Shown in pieces: positions 38,125 through 51,099 of a stretch of 52,897 nt of DNA. This DNA is from Priapulus caudatus. Its lineage: Eukaryota; Priapulida; Priapulimorpha; Priapulimorphida; Priapulidae. Position 1 is the first letter of the stretch. Each line of letters opens with the position of its first letter. The stretch spans positions 1,068,241 to 1,121,137 of the forward strand of contig NW_014577068.1 of the NCBI RefSeq assembly GCF_000485595.1. The letters run 5' to 3'. The position numbers and the translations under genes are program-made. The notes beneath the pieces are model-generated. The model was not told the DNA's origin and searched no databases. It worked only from the letters and a program-made list of their open reading frames with translations.

Positions 38125-39150
38125 GCACACGCGCGCGCGCGCGCCCATCCACGCACTATATATATATATGTATTTATTTACTTATATATCCACACTATAC
38201 GGTGATATCCTCAACCTGAAGTGTGTTATTGATGTAAGGATTTCTGTGGGTAAAGTAACAAAATCCTAGTTGCTGCGTCAAGGTACCGACTTTGTACCTA
38301 CAGTCTACAGTAGGCCTATACAGCATTGAGATATAAGATGTTTTATATCCCCGCAACCCTTTACGATAAAGTAATAATAGAGCGCTTATAGCGACCAAGA
38401 AAGCTAAGCGTTGAATGTGATTTCTGTCTATACTTTGATCGTTGAGGGACAAGTTACAAATGTCGCGAGCCTAACGTTTTTTTGCGCTATTTTATATTTA
38501 TGTGTGTAGCTCTGGCGCTTGTGTGATGTCATTCAAAAAATAACTGCATTTTAATTTGACGTGTGTAGATCTGAATTGGGTAATTGTAACATTGGCTACG
38601 ATCGGGATGTTCGGCGCAAATGGCATGTTTACCGTTAATATGCTCTACACTGGAGAGTTATACCCAACAGTCGTAAGGAATATTGGATTTGGTACCGGCT
38701 TTACATGGGCTAGATTTGCTGGACTGTTGGCGCCATACGTGGTGCTACTGGTAAGTTGATAAAAACCACGTAATATCGCAATTTTCCTTTTGCACACAAA
38801 AAAATTACATAAACCTCAAAGGATCTGACTGATCGAGCAATATATACTGTGACAGCGATTACCAAAGTGATAAAGGTTATATACGCGAGTATAAGGTTTA
38901 CCATACAATCGCAACCGCTTGGAAAGTCCGAAAAGCTCAGATACTTCCAAATAATGGTATTCGTTCATGCCGCTGAAATGTGAATCGCATATGTTTAGCA
39001 ATCGTTAAATTTGAGTGACGTCATTGTTCATACGACTTACGGACAATTTTTTACTTTCAGGGAAAATATTCACGGGAACTGCCGCTCATCATATCTGTAG
39101 TTCTAGCCATCGCAGCCGCTATAATGGCATTATTCTTGCCAGAACCATAG
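33609..39150 (+). CDS. SLC22-type organic ion/carnitine transporter
   Basis: SLC22 proteins are 12-helix major-facilitator carriers in the plasma membrane for organic cations, anions or carnitine; the substrate cannot be read here. Exons: 33609-34058, 34438-34541, 35162-35316, 35535-35703, 36849-36981, 37327-37433, 37723-37943, 38569-38750 and from 39061, all with AG/GT borders and agreeing phases. Residues: [20 protein letters not shown] at the N-terminus, a large first loop ([14 protein letters not shown]), [16 protein letters not shown], the loop motif [21 protein letters not shown]-like [15 protein letters not shown], and [14 protein letters not shown]. The frame stops at 39148-39150 after LFLPEP, giving 536 residues. 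A shift of one base would continue ([14 protein letters not shown]) to a further exon. A hAT MITE sits in intron 2. A second, broken copy lies at 46105-50390. Confidence 0.93.
34703..35055. mobile_element. hAT-type MITE in SLC22 intron 2
   Basis: The ends are CAGGGGCGTAAATCC and GGATTTACGCCCATG, inverted with one mismatch. A perfect 8-bp target duplication TTGATATA flanks it (34695-34702 and 35056-35063), diagnostic of hAT. The second SLC22 copy has the uninterrupted site (single TTGATATA at about 47402-47409), which fixes the ends. The interior includes a truncated copy of the CAGGGGCGTGTACAGG-type MITE (its right end is at about 34863-34880), so the element is itself chimeric. Confidence 0.88.
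38021..38150. repeat. (CA)n microsatellite in SLC22 intron
   Basis: CA and CG alternation of about 130 bp, in the intron after exon 37723-37943. The corresponding tract in the second copy is much longer (about 50398-51093), and similarity between the copies ends there. Confidence 0.9.
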
Positions 39151-39735
39151 ACAGAGAAACTTCCAGAGACATCGAAGACGTGAAAACTTCGGAAGGGTAG
39201 GTACAGTATATGAGTAAATTCATGTGAACCGTTTTTGTTCGATTGATAAAAACACAATGTAGTGAATTTTCTTGCTCCTGATCTGGTCTCACACACAAAT
39301 TCATTTGTACACCACAGTACAATTCACCAGCGTTAAACTAAGCTATCTCAAAGTCGTTTGAACCATAACAACAATAAATCGGTCTAATGATAAAAACGTG
39401 TGGTTATACATGATGCGCGATAGAAATACAATCTCAATCGGGTTGAGATACATGTTCAACAAGGTGACCGTTGTCATAAAACATCATAAATAGTTATAAC
39501 ATGATGGATGTAAATTGTCATAACCTTTAAAGTGAAGTGTCGTGCAAAATTTACGACATTTTATATTCATAGCAGTTATAATAATTACTAAGCATAACTA
39601 TTTTATGTTTCCGTCAACACAAGCCTCTATTTTCTCTTTTCTAGGCAGCACAAATTTTCTATGCTTCCCCAGCAAATGAGCAGATGGAAATTATGTAAAG
39701 GATGGATCTTTCTTTCGCTTTCCGACTTATCGTAA
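39061..39735 (+). pseudogene. SLC22 C-terminal coding remnant beyond the frameshift
   Basis: Past the early stop at 39148, the +1 frame reads [18 protein letters not shown]. This resembles the usual SLC22 ending (LPET followed by acidic IEDV). It runs to a donor-like GGTAGGT near 39198. A further exon-like stretch after TTTTCTAG at 39644 reads QHKFSMLPQQMSRWKLC and stops at 39733-39735. Loss of a single A in CAGAAACC would explain the break. It could be a real allele or a base-call error. Confidence 0.5.
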
Positions 39736-40439
39736 AATATTAAAAACGAGCTTCAGAAATTATTTTTAATTCGTTATATTTCGATGAATAGACTCGACGA
39801 CAGAAAGAGAGAGAGAGAGAGATATGTGTTGTGATGTTGAAGAATATTAGATAGACGACGACAATGTCGAAGATGACAATGGCGACGTCGACGATGACGA
39901 TAGTGGCGAGAGCCGATAACATCCTTTATTGGGACGACAACATCAACAAATAACGGGCAAGAAAATAAACAAACAAACAGAAGGAAGTGTACCGTCTACT
40001 GTTTATTTGCTCACATTGAAGAAGCCGTTTATTCACACTATTGCTCTGTCACGTGATCGAATTATGTTGTTTGGTCCGAATAACACACGCCGCGTAAACA
40101 CATTTACAATCCAGTTTCAGCGTGTCTACATTTAAGAGATTTTGAGAAAATATAAGACAGAATCGTGATTTGTTGACAAATATATCGATATCATGTTTGC
40201 TGTAGAGCTGTCGGCACAGGCAGCCGTTCCTATGGTAATGTTTGTCGTATATGTTATTCTTCGGTGACCAGCGCTGATAATGTAATTTTATCTTCTCCTA
40301 ATAACATAACATATACATTAGCACGGTCACGCGTTTAGTTTGCTAAGCACACATAGTTCTAGGGTATAATATATACCTCTTTTCTAATTGTTATCATTGA
40401 CATTAGACTAGTCGGCAAATCCAGAAAGCCACAAATACG

Positions 40440-40572
40440 CATACACACACACACATAAACACAAACACCTACACACTCAAATACGCCGCAATCACACACA
40501 CACACACACCACACCACACACACACACACCACACACACACACACACACATACACCACACACACACACACACA

Positions 40573-40639
<67 letters not shown>

Positions 40640-40680
40640 CACACACACACACACACACACACACCCACACACATTACACA

Positions 40681-40743
<63 letters not shown>

Positions 40744-40760
40744 AACACTAACACCCATGC
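40440..40760. repeat. (CA)n microsatellite array
   Basis: About 300 bp of CA repeats with occasional CC interruptions, shortly before the 25-N gap. Long Val/Cys frames on the minus strand are artefacts. Confidence 0.92.
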
Positions 40761-40890
40761 ATGCAAATACGCGCACACACGGCGCCCACACACGCGCGTG
40801 CACGCTTGCTTCATTGCAGAAATACGTTCAATCTCACCTGCCGCGCACAGGCACAAGCGCTGGGCCAACATTATAGAATCAGCACCGTGT

Positions 40891-40915
40891 NNNNNNNNNN
40901 NNNNNNNNNNNNNNN
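40891..40915. other. Assembly gap of 25 N
   Basis: Twenty-five N bases between the intact SLC22 gene and the decayed relative. The physical distance and order across it are not proven by the sequence. Confidence 0.99.
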
Positions 40916-42080
40916 ACATCTAAACTGGTTAGCGTGCCTGTCGCGCCGCCAAGCGCGCCCCAAAATCCGTTAGCGTACAGACACACAATTTATATCCCCC
41001 ATCAAAGTAGCACCGGGTTGACTCAGCTTGCTACGTACCCGCCGACAGCTACCGTACTTTTATGTGACCTAAATAAGGGTATGCGCCATGCGCATTGTGA
41101 AACTTAGCGGACGCGCTAGACACCGGATTGCGTACAGACACAAATTAGAGCGGAGATAACTTGGTCCGGGATAACTTGACCCTCTCTTCTTCATATGCCG
41201 GGTCTAATTGGTTGCGGGGCCAGCGCGTTATTTGCGAGCGGGATAGCGTGTACACACTGCAAAATTTGCACGCGCGCCTTGGCCGCAATACTTGATGTGC
41301 GTATCAAATTTGCAGTCAGTCTGTACTAGGGTACAAGCCTAACACAAATTTAAGATATCACAACAAACATCCCATTTATGAGTCAACTGTGGCACGTTGA
41401 CAGCCATTGATCGATTTATGTTGTATACTCAAACTCTATTAGGCGCACATGGAATTACACTTGCTATAAATATACTTCCATTCCTTTTCTCACATAGTAT
41501 TGTGCGACATACCCTGACATTTGAGCTGAGATTAAATTAATAACTCCGCTATTATAAAAGCGATTACGAAAATTACGTGTCACAGATCCGAAATATAGGT
41601 CGCAGAACATATCAACCACAGTGACATAGCCACGCAGAGATCATGAACGAGCGTGAGCGGATTCGCAGAAGTCCTCTGTCCTTAGCATCTCGGCACTGCT
41701 TTTACACCTACTCAGGCGTTTCACGAGCAGACACAATACGTCTTGGTTGCGCATCTTAACCGCCTCTCAAAATAACCCGCTCTTTACAGCTTTTACAGAT
41801 GCCGCTTCTTGCTGTATAGATGTTATGCGAAATATTTTGCCTTTAGCCTTTCGGTTGCTGGAATTTGCTACCAGTTTATCGAAACCAGGGCGACGAGTTG
41901 CTCAGAGTAAGGATTATGTGTTAGATATTCAATGACGGGCCGAACTCACTCCCTTTCTATTGGCCAGGTCGATCATTGAATTTCTAAATTTGCCTCACGC
42001 CGGACTTTGATACTTGCCCAGCAAAGATGTCAGTAACGATGCCAAACGTAACAATGGGATAGCGAACAGCCGAAACAGGT
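40916..42080. other. Intergenic spacer, nothing recognised
   Basis: Ordinary-complexity DNA. A 62-codon open frame at 41747-41935 has no family resemblance and no splice context, and I leave it unassigned. Confidence 0.4.
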
Positions 42081-42184
42081 GTTCGACTTTGAATGATATT
42101 GTCAACTATCGGGATCTTAGGAAGGATGGCAACTTATATTATTTTATCTGGTATGCCTCGACAAAGTTCTCACTGGCGCTCACC

Positions 42185-42482
42185 GCCATTCCCATCCCAT
42201 CCCATCCATATACTCATCCCATCCCATACATCCACATCCCATCATCATCCCATCTCATTCCCAATCAATGCCATCCCATGACATGTACATGCCATGCCAT
42301 TGCCATGCCATCCCATCCCATCCATCACACCGCATCCCATCGCACCGCCATCCATCCCATCCCATCCCATCCCATCCCATCCCATCCATCCCATCATCCC
42401 ATCCCATCCATTCCCATCCCATCCCATTCCCACCCCCATCTCATCCCATCTCATGCCATGCCATTCCATGCCATCCATCCCC
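42185..42482. repeat. (CCATC)n pentanucleotide array
   Basis: About 300 bp of CCATC/CCCAT units with CATG variants, directly after the exon 1 remnant of the decayed SLC22 relative. The 187-codon open frame through it (Pro/Ser/His) is a repeat artefact. Confidence 0.9.
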
Positions 42483-42614
42483 AAACAGTAAAAATAATAA
42501 GAAATCAAAAGATAAAAGACATTAAATATAAGGCAATAAAATTTAAAAGTAAGACATTAAAAATAATACATAGCTGAAGGTAGTAAGGGGAAAAAAAGAA
42601 AAAAAGGCGGGAAA

Positions 42615-42700
42615 TAAGTTCCCAGCTGGGATCGAACCCGGAATCTCGGTGTAGAAGAAGGATGTTCTAGCGATTAGGCCACTGCGCCATTAAGGTTAAC
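42615..42700 (-). repeat. tRNA-derived SINE head or tRNA pseudogene
   Basis: The minus strand contains an A box (TGGCGCAGTGGCCTA) and, about 40 bases on, a B box (GGGTTCGATCCC), the internal promoter elements of RNA polymerase III. Spacing is right for a tRNA body, but the T stem pairs poorly and I find no matching acceptor stem. A decayed tRNA or the head of a SINE is therefore more likely than a working tRNA. The flanking A-rich runs at 42585-42606 would suit a SINE tail. Confidence 0.6.
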
Positions 42701-44299
42701 CAATGGAATTCAACACGTACGTGCATTTAATCTGTACGCACCCGCCATCTATTGATGAATAAGAATTTTATGATTTTTTTATGCTTTTTTTAACTATTTT
42801 AAATTTTGCTTTAAATTAAACTTCCAGACGTGCTGATTCTGAAAATATCTTTAGTTTTCCTCTAGCTGCGAGTTTAACTAGTTTATGCGAGTTACGAAAC
42901 TAATTCGGCTGAACCAACTTTATATATATGGCACACATATATATAGCCGTTTCGTATAGATAATGTCACTTGCTATATATGGGACTAGAAGAGTAACCTT
43001 GAGAGCAATTAAAAGCTTTTAAACCCCACAATCCTACGTTATTTTTACCTCGTTATTTCACAATGATACTGCCTATAGAAAGCACAAATATAAACTAAAC
43101 GAGCATTTAAAGTTCGATTACAAGTACTATTCTTTGTATTAAGTAATAGGAAAGGAAGAAAATGGACGTTTTGTCGTCACATCTATTGTGTTTGCTGTAA
43201 GGCAGCCACGTAGCGTGCATTCTCTCCTAACTTCACATGGTTATCTGGTTCTTCGCCACACGTTAGAACTTAAACTGATTCGAAGGTTACATCGTTCTTT
43301 TAGACATGTTTGCATTTGTTGCGCACCTCATCCGGACAACCGTGAATCTACCGAAGCCAAACCAACCGTTAAATGCCAACCAAATACAAACCAACTGTAT
43401 ATTTTTTATACAACCAAACGCATGAATGCAGGTTTTATTCTGACTAGAAACATCGTTGATTGTCACCGCCCCCATGCCTCTGCCCCTAGAGAACCAACTT
43501 CACGACATATTTACGAACTCCGCTATATGAAGAAGAAGTCGCGTTTAAACATGATGTATCAATGGTAGGTTATACATTAGATCACGTGTTTTAGCCAAGT
43601 GACGGTTAAACAGCTTACAAGTGTGTTTGTTGTATGGTTATCATAAAGTGCTTGACGTTAGACAACATACACAAACATGTAAAACCTATTTAATGGGATT
43701 CTTACCTTACCATAAAGATCTTTAGACGTTAAACATTCAATGTGGTGGGCCACGCTCCTGAAATTCTTCCTCTGTTTCATTCTTTGTGCATTTTTGGTGT
43801 ATTGCTCAGTTGATCCGTCCATTGAATTTTACTAATACAAGATCATCCATGTTTCTGTGTTTCAATTACAATTACTTGGTGAATAAACTCTGTCAATTTG
43901 CCCTATTTTTGCTCAAATATGTTTGCTCCGTTTGGTTTAGATTACTATGAAACTAATCCGTTAATGTTTTTATCTGGCAACACTTTGTATTTGTTATGGT
44001 TGGTAGTGCGGCTTGAACGGGAAAACTCAATCTTCTTTTGTATGCTGACAGGTTTGTGGTGTTCTCTGGTTTATTTACGGCCCGTTGCCATGCAATTCTG
44101 CCAACCTTCGGCACGGACCCGATTTACATAGCCTTCGCGGCAGCTGCGTTAGTACGGTATCCATGCTACGCTGTTCTCGGCAGTACTTCACAAATACCTG
44201 GGGAGGAAGTTGTCTTTATCGGAACCATTTGCTTGGCCAGGGGATCACCTGCCCTTTGTAACTGCATTACCGTGGCCAACTTATAAGTGTGAATTGATA

Positions 44300-45080
44300 A
44301 TTAGACCTACAACATAGCCATTTTAGTTTTCATACACTAGTTATGTGTACCTTGCCGGCGGTCTCTATCGTGCGTGCTTATTCTCGTTCTCGCGCGTCTC
44401 TTTTTATATCGTTCTGTTGCACGATAACTGCAGTGCGCGGATTTGCACTAGACATGATTTAGTGAAATTAAATAGGAATCAATATTAATCTATCACATTC
44501 GATTATTGAATGCGATGCTAACGCCCTCGGTGCTGCAGACTATGCCGTCGATATATAATAATATGGCCCCCGTTTATGCCGCCAAAAGTTAGCCGTGAAC
44601 TTTCGCAGAAGTGTTATAGGCCGGGTGGCTATTTAACTCCGCGTTGCGTTCACGGCTACAGGCAAGTACCTGCATCATTCTATGCGTGACGGCCATGTTT
44701 AGCCCGGTAGCGATTCTAGTAAACACCACTGCGCGAAAATCATTTCTCATGGCGGCCATACTTACGAAAAAATCGCTCCCAGGCAGAGTTTTTTTTTAAA
44801 TCTCATTTCTTGACCTGTCTCAGCGCTATTTTGGGCTGATTTCCACCGTAATACATTCTACCCGCCATCGCGAGGCACCCGACGTTAACCGGTTAAATAC
44901 TTCCGGGTCACATACACGTGATCATACGTCAAAAAGTTACCCGTAATTTACCTAGCCAGCAATAAACAAATGTTTATTTACTCACTTTTGCAGGACTTGA
45001 ATTGCGGTCATTGTTTACAACATTACAATACGTTAATTACAACACTTTACAATAACGATTACAAACGTTATTTACAATTA
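44300..45080. other. Spacer within the decayed SLC22 region
   Basis: No exon or transposon ends were recognised. Some words suggest intronic remains, but nothing definite. Confidence 0.35.
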
Positions 45081-46104
45081 GAACAATTTGCCATGTTATG
45101 CATCAGTGGCACATACGGCAATTGCTTTCTGTACAGTGGTCGAACTGTATACTTGCACTGTCGTTCGCAATATTTGGACTTGGATAGTAACTCAAATGCG
45201 GCACTTGCTCAGCTATTCTAGCTCCATACGTTGCTTTACTGTACGATATACACGTTATTGCCACTAAGAATTTGTCTACAACCTAAAATAACAGACGTAT
45301 AAAGTGTTTAATTTGCAGGTAGATAAATTTTCATCAATTTGTTAAGCATCTATTGATGAAAATCCTAAAATATCATATATCTTATGCACGTTCTTTGTAC
45401 GTCATGTGTGCGTTACACGAGCTTACCGTCGCTCTTTGATATTGAAGTATCGATGTATTTAATATTTCCTAGTTATTGTTGCCAAAATTTTGGTTCTCTT
45501 TTCTTTATCACCATCGATAATTAACTAATTTTAGTCAGCGTATGTATAGACGTGAATATCCCCTGCCCTCATCTTTGGAGTATGGCATCTCAAGCAAGTA
45601 TTACGCAGGCTCTTTCTGCAGAAACACAGAGACCAAGAGGACGCAGGACATTTAGAACGATAGCGAAAATTTTGGAAAGTTGAGTTCATAATATGCGATT
45701 TGTACTATACTCTTATACGATTCGTTTCATGCCTTATATTATTTTGGGTTATATTCATATATTCTTACTGATCAAATTAAGTCTTCAGTGTCTAATATTT
45801 TGCCTATACTTGATAATCTAATCTCAAGTGATTTAGCGCTGGTTTATTGGCCTAATTGCGTATTATTTTTTCGTCTCGCAAACCAAACAAATACCTTCAA
45901 CGCGACAAATACAGTTCAGGCAGATTGAATGGCAGAAGTAGAAACATAAATATTATATGTGATTTCGTTTTTTAGAACAGAGGTTTTGGACGACTACTAC
46001 CACCAGAAAGCCATCGATGACAATAACAGTGCAGTAGAGCAATAGCGCCTATCTAAACAGCTTACTGCCTAGACTGTTTTTGCTACATCGAGATCACTCA
46101 ACGA

Positions 46105-49100
46105 GATATAGCGGCTAAGGCGCTTTTGCCGATAGCGCGCGAAGCTGCCTCAAATGTACACATATTGATCGTATTTGATATATGATATGATAATAAATAA
46201 TAATAAACTGTAAGAATCGAATTAATCTTACTGCCATATGCAGTATGGAAAGAACAGATCGCGTCTCGAACGTTTGAGGATAGCAAGCCGTTAGATGATT
46301 TTGCATAGCATATTGTATTGAAATTGGTAACTTGGAAGATGGGGCAACTGATCGATTCTTTTTTTGCGCGCAGCGGAAGTTTCGCTCAGGACGTTCCACC
46401 AACTCGTAGATGCCCATTCTCGGGGGCTACGCCGGAGCACTGGTTGTCGAGTGCAGACTAGAATTACTTGCCGGAGCACATGCAGAAAAGAACTTCAGCA
46501 TTTTTTTCCCACTAGAAGAGGGAACAACGGGCCACGATGACTTTCTCGCCAGTGCCACCATGTTTGTGGCGAGAAAGACTATTTCGCAGCTAGCAGCACT
46601 GTATCGGAACGGCATCATTAGAGACTGTTCCGGCATCGTTTCCTTCAGTAATGTCGAAGCAAGCCAAGTGCCACATGGATGGCTTCTACGATGCGTCATT
46701 TCGATACATTTCGACATTGGTCACGGAAGTAATGTTCTCGCTTAACGTAAAAAAAAAACCATTAATTAATTGTTCGGTCGCGCGCCTTTACTTGTCATAT
46801 TTCCTGTGGACCTCCCTGCGCTTACTAGTATATTAACGAGTCACCTGATAGCTAGTTTATGGTTTAGTTGTGAAAAAATCATTTTCTCATAATATTCCTT
46901 ATGCCAAATAACGAATAATGGAAACGAAGTAGATATTGCTAGTTTTCGTGATTCGAGAAATTCCCGTATTGTACCTTGCATTTGTGTATTAAATATTTTA
47001 TTGGTATTGCGTATTGCGTATTGAATTATTGTACATGACTGTGTAGGGCAATATTATTAGCTCAGTGTTCTTCAACTATGTTGTCAGTTTGCCTGGCAAA
47101 ATTACATTAGGTTCTTTCCACCTTTTTCCAGCTGGGATCTTGGTCTTGTGGCGAAACAGGCGTTAGCAGCCTTCTGCCTCAATCTGTCTACATGTTGGTA
47201 TGATTAGCAGGGTGCTACGCGTTCGCGAACTCTGGCGCGAACATCGTAAGACATAATTAATAAATATAAATATAACTATAAATATAAAAATAAAGTATAA
47301 TATAGAGAGTTTGTGCACTACAGAATAAAGAATCGTTTTCAATCGGAGGTGATGGACGGGTTATCACAGTTACTAAAACAATGAGCTCTGATATATGGCC
47401 TTGATATATGTAAATATTGCGAGACGAATGATAAAAATATCTATATATATAGGGTGTATGAAATATACTTTATGTTTATCGGAGCCTTTGTTATGGTTAC
47501 TCATAGGAAAGGGAGGAAGTGGACAGTGCTTCTTTCCGTCGTTGATATTTGCCCTGAGTGCACTGCCAGCATCCTTTCTCTCCAACCTCATCACGTTTTT
47601 TTATATCTCCGGCTAATATCGGGGCAGCTTCTGCCGGAACGTGCCAATGCTGCTATAATATATGGTAATTAAAACGGATTGGTCTTCTATGTCCTATATT
47701 ATCGGTTCTTCGAACACTGATGAATATATTTCAACTTTTAAAAAACGTGCGATAAATATTTTAAGTACTTTTAGTCAACGCGCTGACCAGCAAACGTGTA
47801 GTTCATGGTGGGTATTATACTGGTGGCACTGGTATCAGTACTTATACTCATGCTGGGTACTTTACGAATCGCTCTAGCATGTTCTTATACAGGCATAGAA
47901 AGGCGTTGGACCCACTTACAGAAACCCGAGTGGGCGTTGGCGTCATTAGCGTTATTCTACGGCCACTGTTAGTGGCTCTGTGTGCCCTGGGTGATTTCGC
48001 GACTGGCGAAAACCTTGAATTTTTCCATATCTATCTGGTGTTTTCCTATGTTGATCTGACTTGTAAGTATTATCGAATACAGTTATTATTAGATTGTATT
48101 AACAATCGTGTTTCCGTGGTGTTGCTCAACCTTTAATAATAAATATTTCAGTTTCTGTTCTCTGGTGGGAACAATTCAAGATTCATTGAAGGTATTCATG
48201 AACGATGATCAATTACTCTTATAGAAAACCATCACGGCAATACTTCACGTATTAACAGTTATTTTAGTTGTGTGAGCTTCTACGCGTTACATAATATACT
48301 GTCTGGTCCGATGTCATTATATATACCTTATCAAGTATATCTGCATCTGTACGCGAGCGCTTAATTAGGACTAATTACGAAAGCACGAAATTCAGATTAC
48401 TAGGATTAATTCGAATTAAACATGTTACAACGAATAAGATAGCATTAAGGACTGAGATTACCAGAATACATGCATTGTTACTGGTTCGCAGACAGATTAT
48501 ATTCAATTAGGGGTGTATTAGCTTAACGCCTAGATAACGTGGTTCGATCCCCTATACCTTTGATTTGCCGTGGAGGCAGTACATGCATTCAGGTAATGCA
48601 AACAAACACGCTGTGTGTATTGTGCCTGCGTGCGTCGTGCGTATGTGCGTGTGCTGGATGAGTGTGTATGAATGCCTACCTAGTACCTACCACTAACCAC
48701 AGGAAAACGGGCAAAAAATATTGTCTTCGATCTATACTTAATAATAAACCGTGTTATATTATATGTACAGACAGCCGTATGTCTATACATATAAATAACG
48801 TATATTTTATATATTTATAGGCAGACGAACTTTTTAGCCTTAAAAAAATTATGTGCGTCAAGCCGTCGCAGGCTGGCACGTACACACACTAGTGTGCACA
48901 CATACCGTTGTCTCTTACTCAACCATTTACCTAGTTTACGATTTAATGTTATTATTATGCTTGGCATTATTTAACCCCTATTTCGTTTAATCATATACAG
49001 TAAATAGCTCAATAATGTATTAAATATGATAGTAATCGTAATGTAAAAGTACCTTATATTCACCGTATATCATCGAAAACTATCTAGATTCCAATTACTG

Positions 49101-50395
49101 AGATGTGTATAATGTGAAATTTTCGACTAGCGGTTCTATTATTCAGATTAGATATTCAAACATCAATCAGAAACTCTACAATAAGAATCGTGCGTATAAT
49201 AGCAGTGTAAATTATTGCAGTATTATCCCGCGAGTCTCCTCGTTGGCTCTACGCTCAAGACGGAGGAATGGATGAGTGCGAACACGCCCTGCGAAGAGTC
49301 GCGAAGGAGAAACAGGAAAGCCTATCCAGACCACATTGATCTCAAGCAGCATTTAAAGGTGCAGATCAATATCAGATCCTGGCAGCCGTGAGCTATATCA
49401 AGGCATTATTATACCTATTAAACAACTAATAAGTTTTTACGGAACGTATAGTTATTTTATTATCTTTTAGGACTACATCGCCTATGTATTGATTACCAGG
49501 GCGATCGAAAGTAAACTAAATTTCGTGCGAAAAGTATTTTCGAATCATAATTAAATAAATAAATTGAAAATGACTGATATCGACTACGGTGCCTAGATCC
49601 ATACGAGATATATCCTAATTACACTATGTAGAGATAATGAAAGAGTGTAAATAAATATATGCCAATACCGCTTGAAAAGCATATGTCGATCGTCTGCTTC
49701 AGTCTTATAGAGTTACGACAACCGATGGGAAGTCACGAGAGCAAATATCACGATTTTAGTTCGGACTCCAACATGCGAAAAATTTCATTCATCATGTGGA
49801 TGCAAGTGTACAAGACTTAAAAACGAATATTATTAGCTACCAATTAACTATAAATTATATAATGATGTATTCTGATCTTAAAACATCACGTTCAAATTCT
49901 CGCTTACCTTTAGATATCTTATCTTTCAATTCTTAGTCCGAAATTTGTGAATGTATAACTCATTAATCGCACGCGTGTGTTCACACTAATGTTTATAAGC
50001 CGTAGCTATTGTAACTGATGATATGAACGTATTTGAATGATCGCGATCATATGTGGGTTTGGGAGATTATATTCATAATATTCAGTTAATCTTTCAATTG
50101 CAGGTGTCACAGTAGGCTCTCGTTATTACGGGGCTCGCTCTCCAATTCAGCCAACTGGGAACAAAACCCTACATGAGTTTTGTGATAATGCCCTAGTAGG
50201 GTATCAGCCAAACTATCCCTGCCACGGCCCTGATCCTAAAGCACTCGGAAGACGCGGTTATCGTTGTCACTGACCGCGCTAATTGGAGGAGCTAGTTGCT
50301 GCTTTTATTAGCCTTGCCCTGCCTACGCGTAAAGTTTATGCTTATGGGCGAGACCGGTGACCCGAAATGCAGGGATTTTTATTATGGTAATCCAT
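46105..50395 (+). pseudogene. Second, indel-riddled copy of SLC22 exons 1-8 region
   Basis: This region repeats 33500-38020 in order, introns included. Counterparts of the exons lie at about 46243-46731, 47133-47246, 47512-47665, 47893-48063, 49221-49357, 49703-49808 and 50104-50329. Splice signals are mostly kept, but single-base insertions and deletions break every exon frame; the first exon fails within ten codons. Introns also differ by real-looking changes: the hAT MITE is absent, there are extra GCAGTACATGCATT and CTACCTAGTA segments, and base substitutions. The copy stops at the CA tract, so the last two or three exons are missing. It is either a collapsed haplotype inserted from low-quality reads or a recent duplicate. 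Confidence 0.85.
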
Positions 50396-50397
50396 TA

Positions 50398-50676
50398 TTC
50401 CACACACACGCCGCGTGCGCGCACACACACCGCGTTACGCGCGTTACCACGCCACAGACACAACACACACACACACACACACACAGCACACACACCACAT
50501 ACCACACACACACCACCACACACGATACACACACACACACAGCACACACACACACGACACGACACACACACACACACCACACACAACATTACACATACAC
50601 ATACACATACACTACATACACCACATACCACACACCACACACACACACACCACACACACACAACGCTGCGCGCGCA

Positions 50677-50718
<42 letters not shown>

Positions 50719-51066
50719 TACACACACACACACACATCACACACACACACACAACACACACACACAACATACACATCACACATGTCATACACATACACAT
50801 ACACACATTACACCACATACCACACACCACACACCACACACACACACACAAACCGCGCCGCCCGCGCGCGCGCACAACACACACACACACACACACACAC
50901 TCACACACACTATCACACACCACACACACACACATACCACAAACACACACACACAACACACACGCACACACACACACACACACACCACATACACACACAC
51001 ACACGCATACACATACAACAAAAACACGCATACACACACACTCGCAGCGCGGCGCGCATAACACAT

Positions 51067-51093
<27 letters not shown>
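50398..51093. repeat. Long (CA)n array, degenerate
   Basis: About 700 bp of CACA with scattered TA, CG and AA interruptions, some forming short CGCGCGC runs. The 286-codon His/Thr frame is not a gene. It marks the end of the second SLC22 copy; the following sequence does not match the first copy. Confidence 0.92.
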
Positions 51094-51098
<5 letters not shown>

Positions 51099-51099
51099 A

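Larger units (their letters stand above)
42085..45680 (+). pseudogene. Decayed SLC22 relative
   Basis: Pieces of SLC22 coding sequence occur in gene order. At 42085-42190: an exon 1 remnant with ATTGT..ACTATCGGGATCTTAGGAAGGATGGCAAC matching the IGNLGRWQL region (words quoted in part). At 43150-43265: an exon 3 remnant after an intact AATAG acceptor, reading KGRKWTF and, after a frame change, AFSPNF. At 44052-44282: an exon resembling the seventh SLC22 exon, after acceptor TGACAG, with FGTDPIYIAF, LVRYPCYAVLG and ALPWPT in shifted frames; its donor position reads ATAAGT instead of GTAAGT. Weaker traces lie at about 45090-45185 and 45590-45680. There are stops and frameshifts throughout. The middle exons are not found. 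Confidence 0.65.

Noticed and set aside
42014-42577. 187-codon Pro/Ser/His open frame
   Set aside because: Translation of the CCATC array after an SLC22 exon remnant in the wrong frame.
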